From contig PMXT01000107.1 of NCBI GenBank assembly GCA_003170995.1, positions 1 to 9,480 on the forward strand: a stretch of 9,480 bases of DNA. The letters are read 5' to 3'. This DNA is from Actinomycetota bacterium (GTDB lineage: Bacteria; Actinomycetota; Thermoleophilia; Gaiellales; Gaiellaceae). Within the stretch, counting starts at the first letter, position 1. Each line of letters opens with the position of its first letter. The translations under genes and the position numbers were made by a program. Shown here piece after piece: positions 5,840-9,480 of this stretch. The notes below the pieces were generated by a model that did not search any database, had not been told where the DNA came from, and saw nothing but the letters and a program-made list of their open reading frames with translations.

Positions 5840-7071
5840 AAAGAAAACGGCACGAGACGGACGATCCGGCCCGCATGCTCTCCCAGCGGCTGAACGGCGC
5901 GTTCAGGCGGGCCGGTGAGGCGGACTGGCTCGACGTGCGCAGGCGTGCAGGCGAAAGCGATGCGCCCGCCCGCTGGTCGCGGCGCCGGGTGCTACTTGTC
6001 GCGGCGATGATCGTGTTCGCCGTTGCTGCGTGCGCCGGAAGCACCGGTGTTATTCCCTGGCTCAGCCGAAAACCGGCCGTGAGTATCGGCCCGCCGCTTG
6101 CTCCTGCTTGTAAGGCGAAAGATTTACACGCTGCTATCGTCGGCGGCTTGAAATACTCGACCGGCGACTCGCGAGACGGCGAGATCCGATTGACGAACAC
6201 CAGTCGCCGTCCTTGCTCGCTAACAGAACTGCCGCGACTCGTCTTCACCGGCGCCGCCGCCCGCAGCGTGCGTGTTTCGATCGCGTCGCCGAAGCAGCGC
6301 GGTCGGGTACACGAGTACGACCCGATGCGGATGCAGGGGACGGCCTCGCTTCGCGCTCTGAGTAGGGGCGACGCGGAGGTGATTGGCATCAATTGGGCAT
6401 CATGGTGCGGTCCTGGTTCGCGGCGGAATGGCGGCCGCGAGTCGGGGGCGGCCCCGGACGGCCTAGCGGTGATCCTTAGTGACGGGAATCGCGTCGTAAT
6501 GCCCCTTCGCATACATAACCCTCCCTGGACTGACGATCCAGTGACACCGGGTTGCTATGGGAATCCCGGATCGGCGTCGCTCTCTATTACTACGTTTTGG
6601 GTGATGCGCAGATCGAAACTAACCGTACGGCTTCCGTTACATGCGACTATTCCGGGCGTAAAATTCGTCAATAATAAGCTGGTGGGGCCGCAATACCGCG
6701 TTCGGCAGGGCGCCGTCCTCCACTACGTGGTCGCACTGACCAACACGAGCAAGCGCCCGTTCCGTTTCCACACCTGTCCGCCGTATTACGAAGAGATTAC
6801 GTCTGTGGCGCTCTATTCCGCGAACGCCTCAATTCACCAGAGAAACGCGACTCTCCCACGTGCCGCTTACGTCCTCAACTGTCGCCGGGTTGGGACGATC
6901 GCCCCCGGAGCTACCGTGCGCTTCGCGATGAAGCTGCCGATACCTAAGAATGCGTATCTCGGGAGAAGCGCTTTGAGATGGGTGCTGACTGATCCATTCG
7001 AGGGCGAACTCGCTTCTACTCCGTTCGGCAAGCTAATAGGGGTGTACGCGATAGTTGATGTTGTGAAGTGA
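5836..7071 (+). CDS. Single-pass membrane protein coupled to sigma copy 2, candidate anti-sigma/sensor
   Basis: A 411-residue paralogue of the protein at 3869. The cytoplasmic part (1-48) carries WLDVRRRAGESDAPARW. The span after SRRR (48-51) ends AVAACAGSTG, and the DUF4232-like domain (about 83-193) has PACKAKDL, RLTNTSRRPCSL and INWASWCGPG. The linker between WCGPG and PGCYG is much shorter than in copy 1. The C-terminal domain (238-411) keeps LTNTSKRPFRFHTCPPY, LNCRRVGTIAPGATVRF and a DPFEG-TPFG-KLIG ending. All seven cysteines of copy 1 are conserved (66, 92, 127, 191, 240, 314, 349). The start is the ATG inside ATGA overlapping the sigma stop. It is probably an integral membrane partner of its sigma factor; that role is inferred. 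No enzyme motif was recognised. Confidence 0.85.
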   Translation: MKRKRHETDDPARMLSQRLNGAFRRAGEADWLDVRRRAGESDAPARWSRRRVLLVAAMIVFAVAACAGSTGVIPWLSRKPAVSIGPPLAPACKAKDLHAAIVGGLKYSTGDSRDGEIRLTNTSRRPCSLTELPRLVFTGAAARSVRVSIASPKQRGRVHEYDPMRMQGTASLRALSRGDAEVIGINWASWCGPGSRRNGGRESGAAPDGLAVILSDGNRVVMPLRIHNPPWTDDPVTPGCYGNPGSASLSITTFWVMRRSKLTVRLPLHATIPGVKFVNNKLVGPQYRVRQGAVLHYVVALTNTSKRPFRFHTCPPYYEEITSVALYSANASIHQRNATLPRAAYVLNCRRVGTIAPGATVRFAMKLPIPKNAYLGRSALRWVLTDPFEGELASTPFGKLIGVYAIVDVVK

Positions 7072-7132
7072 CCCGCTGTGAATAAGTCGCGTTTCGGTAC
7101 TAGTGCGCTACTGATAAGCGCGCCTTTCCCGG
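7060..7132 (+). terminator. Conserved 3' block of cassette 2 with hairpin
   Basis: Matches the 3' block of cassette 1 up to GCGTTTCG (7089-7096), then has the hairpin GCGCT-ACTGATA-AGCGC (7105-7121) and CCTTTCCCGG (7123-7132). The stem sequence differs from cassette 1 but pairs perfectly, which argues that the structure is selected. It is a candidate terminator for the second cassette. Confidence 0.45.
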
Positions 7133-7169
7133 GTAAGGTCGACACCGGGGAGGAAAGAGCGGCGGCCTT

Positions 7170-7193
7170 CTCGCGCGGCCGCGGTCGCGCGAG
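7170..7193. repeat. Strong GC hairpin upstream of the AIF-like gene
   Basis: CTCGCGCG (7170-7177) and CGCGCGAG (7186-7193) form a perfect 8-bp stem with an 8-base loop. It ends 39 bases before the GTG start of the oxidoreductase and lies about 40 bases after the cassette 2 hairpin. With no T-tract it may be a GC-type terminator, an operator, or a 5' leader structure; the sequence does not decide. Confidence 0.4.
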
Positions 7194-7232
7194 GCGTGTG
7201 TAGCCACGAGCGCGAGCGGCAATAATGTCCCC

Positions 7233-8426
7233 GTGTTCGACTACGTGATCGTGGGCGGGGGTCGTGCGGGTGTCTCGGCGGTGGAGGGCATCCGCGAGCT
7301 CGACCCGTCGGGCTCGATTCTGCTTGTCGGCGCCGAGTCGCATCTCCCCTATGACCGCCCGCCTCTGAGCAAGCAGCTCTGGTCCGGCAAGAAGGAGATT
7401 GCGGACATCTTCATCCACGAGCGTGGCTTCTTCGATCACGACGGGGTGGAACTGGCGAGCGTCGAGCACGTCACCGAGATCCAGCCCGGCAAGAAGACGA
7501 TCGTCACCGACCGGGGCCGGCGCGATCGCTACGGAAAGCTGCTTCTCGCCACCGGGGGAACGCCGAGGCGCCTGCAGATCCCGGGCGCCGAGCTCGAAGG
7601 CGTTCTCTACTTCCGTACGCTCGACGACTACATCGAGCTGAGCCGCGCCCCGAAAGGAAAGTCGATTATCGTCGTGGGCGGAGGCTTCATAGGCTCGGAG
7701 ATCGCGGCCGCGCTGAGCACGCACGGCGCGCATGTGACGATGGTGTTTCCCGGTCGGCGAATGCTCGCGCGCGTCTTCCCCGAGTCGCTCGCCGACGCGA
7801 TCCAGGAGCAATATGAGCAGCGTGGTATTCGCATCCTGAGCGAGGACGTGCCGGCCTCTTTCACGCCCAGAGACGGCCGGCTGGCCGTCGAGACACGGCG
7901 AGGCGAGCGGCTGGCGTGCGATTCGATCGTGGTCGGAGTCGGTATCGAGCCGGAGATCGGGCTTGCCTCTTCGGCCGGGCTCGCGCTGGAGAACGGGATC
8001 GAGCTGAACGAGCTGCTCGAAAGCTCGGCCCCCGGTATCTTCGCCGCCGGCGACAACGCCAACTTCCCCTACCGAGCGCTTGGCAAGAGGATGCGCGTCG
8101 AGCACTGGGACAACGCCGTCTCGCAGGGGAAGGCGGCCGGACGCAACATGGCCGGAGCCGGAGAGCCGTTCGACTACCTGCCCTACTTCTTTTCCGACCT
8201 GTTCGAGTTCGGCTACGAGGCGGTCGGCGACGTCTCTTCGTCGCTCACGACCTACGCCGACTGGCAAGAGGAGAACGAGACCGGCGTCGTCTACTACCTG
8301 GAAGGCGGGCGCGTGCGGGGCGTGCTGCTCTGTAACATCTGGGGGAAGCTGGACGAGGCGCGAGCGTTGATCAGAAGCGGTGTACGCGTGAGCGAGCGCG
8401 ATCTACTCGGCGCGGTCCACGCCTAG
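7233..8426 (+). CDS. AIF-like FAD-dependent NAD(P)H oxidoreductase
   Basis: A 397-residue flavoprotein of the pyridine-nucleotide-disulfide reductase superfamily, predicted to pass electrons between NAD(P)H and an acceptor such as a ferredoxin, rubredoxin or quinone. GGGRAG (8-13) is the FAD dinucleotide site and LPYDRPPLSK (38-47) is typical of ferredoxin-reductase and AIF types. LLLATGG (103-109) precedes the NAD(P)H fold GGGFIG (149-154), and GIFAAGDNANF (268-278) closes the FAD site. MRVEHWDNAVSQGKAAGRNM (287-306) and FFSDLFEFGYEAVGDV (319-334) match the C-terminal region of apoptosis-inducing-factor-like enzymes. VTMVFPG has Phe where NADH enzymes usually have Glu, as in AIF. No CxxxxC redox pair exists, so it is not a disulfide reductase. 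GTG 7233 places the Rossmann strand at the N-terminus; the ribosome site is weak. The next gene starts 23 bases downstream. Confidence 0.88.
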   Translation: MFDYVIVGGGRAGVSAVEGIRELDPSGSILLVGAESHLPYDRPPLSKQLWSGKKEIADIFIHERGFFDHDGVELASVEHVTEIQPGKKTIVTDRGRRDRYGKLLLATGGTPRRLQIPGAELEGVLYFRTLDDYIELSRAPKGKSIIVVGGGFIGSEIAAALSTHGAHVTMVFPGRRMLARVFPESLADAIQEQYEQRGIRILSEDVPASFTPRDGRLAVETRRGERLACDSIVVGVGIEPEIGLASSAGLALENGIELNELLESSAPGIFAAGDNANFPYRALGKRMRVEHWDNAVSQGKAAGRNMAGAGEPFDYLPYFFSDLFEFGYEAVGDVSSSLTTYADWQEENETGVVYYLEGGRVRGVLLCNIWGKLDEARALIRSGVRVSERDLLGAVHA

Positions 8427-8433
8427 TCCGGTC

Positions 8434-8442
8434 GGAGGGAGG
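8434..8442 (+). promoter_or_regulatory. Strong Shine-Dalgarno that fixes an ACG start
   Basis: GGAGGGAGG lies 7 bases before ACG at 8450, ideal spacing. No ATG, GTG or TTG occurs in the dehydratase frame before 8525, 82 bases further on, so this site supports initiation at the non-standard ACG codon. Confidence 0.55.
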
Positions 8443-8449
8443 TCGGAAG

Positions 8450-8746
8450 ACGACAGACCGGACACAACTCGAACGGCTTTCGGGAGCTCAGGTCGCCGAG
8501 CGAGCGATTTCGGTACCGGATTGGATGCTGGGCGAAGGCATCATCTCGCGCGAGCTCGAGTTCGGAGATTTCCGAGAGTCGATGGCGTTCGTGGAGGGCG
8601 TCGCGAAGCTCGCGGAGGAGCAAGACCACCATCCCGACATCTTCATCTCCTACAACCACGTACGCCTCGATCTCTCCACGCACACCGCCGGTGGCCTGAC
8701 GGAGAAGGACTTTGCCCTTGCGCAGGCCATAGACCGTCTGCTCTGA
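8450..8746 (+). CDS. Pterin-4a-carbinolamine dehydratase, probable ACG start
   Basis: 4a-hydroxytetrahydrobiopterin dehydratase (PCD/DCoH): it dehydrates 4a-hydroxy-tetrahydropterin, recycling the cofactor of aromatic amino acid hydroxylases, and some members act in molybdopterin or folate metabolism. With the ACG start the product has 98 residues, the family's normal size. The N-terminal LERLSGAQVAERAISVPDW has the usual L-x-x-L/I-pattern ending in the conserved Trp. The core follows: RELEFGDFRESMAFV, then EEQDHHPDIFISYNHVRL with the catalytic His pair, and STHTAGGLTEKDFALA with the third His. Starting at the ATG at 8525 would give 73 residues and lose the first helix and the conserved Trp. 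The frame is open upstream to 8336 but offers no standard start. It lies between the flavoprotein and the pteridine-reductase-like SDR, which fits pterin chemistry. The function is well supported; the start is not certain. Confidence 0.85.
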   Translation, partial: TTDRTQLERLSGAQVAERAISVPDWMLGEGIISRELEFGDFRESMAFVEGVAKLAEEQDHHPDIFISYNHVRLDLSTHTAGGLTEKDFALAQAIDRLL

Positions 8747-8756
8747 TCCCTTTTGC

Positions 8757-9480
8757 ATGGCTGCGGGAGACAGAAGACTCGAGGGCAGAAACACGCTCGT
8801 TACCGGAGCGGCAAAACGTGTCGGCCGGGCCATCTCGTTGGCGCTGGCGCGGCAGGGTGCGAACGTAGCCGTCCACTACTCGAGCTCCGAACGGGACGCC
8901 ACGAAGCTCGTCACCGAGATCGAGAAGCTGGGCGCGCGTGCCGTGGCGCTCCGAGCCGACCTCTCCGACCAGGGCGAGCTGGAAAGCCTGGTCGAACGCG
9001 CCCGCGAGGCGCTCGGGAAGATCGAGATCCTCGTCAACAACGCCTCCATCTTCCCCTCCGACACGCTCGCGACGGTTGAGCTCGAGAGCCTGCAACGGAA
9101 CCTCGAGATCAACGCCTGGGCGCCGCTCGCACTCAGCCGCGCCTTCGCGGCCCAGACCGAGCGCGGCCACGTCGTCAACCTGCTCGACTCGCGCGTCTCG
9201 AGCTTCGACCGAACTCACGTCGCCTACATCCTGAGCAAGCAGGTCCTCGCCGCGCTGACCCGGATGAGTGCGCTCGAGCTGGCGCCGAGTATCGCCGTCA
9301 ACGGCGTTGCGCCCGGGCTGATCCTGCCTCCGGCCGGCGAAGGCGAGGAATACGTCGAGCGCCTGGCTCGATCCCTGCCGCTCCAACGCCGGGGCACGCC
9401 CGAGGACGTTGCTGCCGCGGTCATCTACCTGGTCACGAGCGAGTTCGTCACCGGCGAGACGATCTACGTGGACGGCGGCC
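8757..9480 (+). CDS. Pteridine reductase-like short-chain dehydrogenase (PTR1/FolM type), 3'-truncated by the window edge
   Basis: NADPH-dependent SDR predicted to reduce pterins or dihydrofolate. The visible 241 residues start with the cofactor motif TGAAKRVG (16-23), the TGxxxRxG variant diagnostic of pteridine reductases rather than the usual TGxxxGxG. NNAS occurs at 94-97. LLDSR places Asp144 exactly 13 residues before Tyr157 of Y-ILS-K161; this Asp-Tyr-Lys spacing equals that of Leishmania PTR1, where Asp replaces the common SDR serine. NGVAPGLILPP and GETIYVDGG end the visible part, so only a few residues are missing. The ATG lies 10 bases after the dehydratase stop without a clear ribosome site, suggesting translational coupling. 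Other SDR substrates remain possible, but the motif and the neighbouring pterin dehydratase agree. Confidence 0.87.
   Translation, partial: MAAGDRRLEGRNTLVTGAAKRVGRAISLALARQGANVAVHYSSSERDATKLVTEIEKLGARAVALRADLSDQGELESLVERAREALGKIEILVNNASIFPSDTLATVELESLQRNLEINAWAPLALSRAFAAQTERGHVVNLLDSRVSSFDRTHVAYILSKQVLAALTRMSALELAPSIAVNGVAPGLILPPAGEGEEYVERLARSLPLQRRGTPEDVAAAVIYLVTSEFVTGETIYVDGG

Larger units (their letters stand above)
5293..7132. repeat. Tandem cassette duplication, unit 2
   Basis: Second copy of the sigma/membrane-protein unit. It is about 70 bases shorter than unit 1, mainly through the shorter linker in the membrane protein. Flanking DNA after 7132 shows no further copy, so the array has two members within this window. 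Confidence 0.85.

Noticed and set aside
6867..8267. Long minus-strand open frame (466 codons) opposite the second membrane protein and the oxidoreductase
   Set aside because: The plus-strand oxidoreductase has clear cofactor motifs throughout; the antisense product is low-complexity, Arg/Ala/Gly/Asp-rich and matches no family I recognise. It is a GC-bias shadow.
8643..9386. Minus-strand open frame of 247 codons opposite the pteridine-reductase-like gene
   Set aside because: The plus strand carries all SDR motifs; the antisense product is charged low-complexity sequence.
1..9480. CRISPR array, tRNA, rRNA or riboswitch
   Set aside because: No regularly spaced direct repeats, tRNA cloverleaf or recognisable riboswitch core was seen on either strand by eye; a dedicated covariance-model scan was not possible.

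Overview
The window is GC-rich bacterial DNA. It opens with rpoA followed directly by rplQ, the end of the ribosomal-protein/RNA-polymerase alpha operon. Dense GC/GTG codon use, frequent antisense open frames, a short NfeD-like protein, a GH63 glycosidase and several actinobacterial-looking families point to an actinomycetote, possibly a deep-branching one such as Thermoleophilia. That placement is an inference from family resemblance; nothing in the window fixes the taxon.

Layout: (1) 1-1281, the 3' part of rpoA and complete rplQ, plus strand. (2) 1282-1595, a non-coding stretch with weak hairpins after rplQ and a decayed IS481-type insertion sequence, recognisable by the last ~50 codons of its transposase on the minus strand and short inverted ends. 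(3) 1596-1987, a small NfeD-like membrane protein with a doubtful 21-codon frame overlapping its stop. (4) 1984-3231, minus strand, a GH63-type alpha-glycosidase resembling glucosyl/mannosylglycerate hydrolases. (5) 3326-7132, the most unusual part: two tandem copies of a ~1.9 kb cassette, each an ECF-type sigma factor overlapping the start of a single-pass membrane protein with a large extracytoplasmic region. The copies share a 40-bp leader and a downstream block with a hairpin. (6) 7233-9480, an AIF-like FAD/NAD(P)H oxidoreductase, a pterin-4a-carbinolamine dehydratase whose best start codon is ACG, and a pteridine-reductase-type SDR running off the window end.

How the genes may work together: in each cassette the sigma factor and membrane protein are translationally coupled, so the membrane protein is the natural candidate for an anti-sigma factor or sensor. 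It has a cytoplasmic segment of about 45 residues, one membrane span, a DUF4232-like domain and a second beta-rich domain, with seven cysteines conserved between copies. It shows no zinc-binding anti-sigma motif, so if it is an anti-sigma factor it is of an unfamiliar type. The last three genes suggest reduced-pterin metabolism: the dehydratase handles 4a-hydroxy-tetrahydropterin, the SDR carries the Asp-Tyr-Lys arrangement of pteridine reductase PTR1, and the flavoprotein may supply or dispose of electrons.
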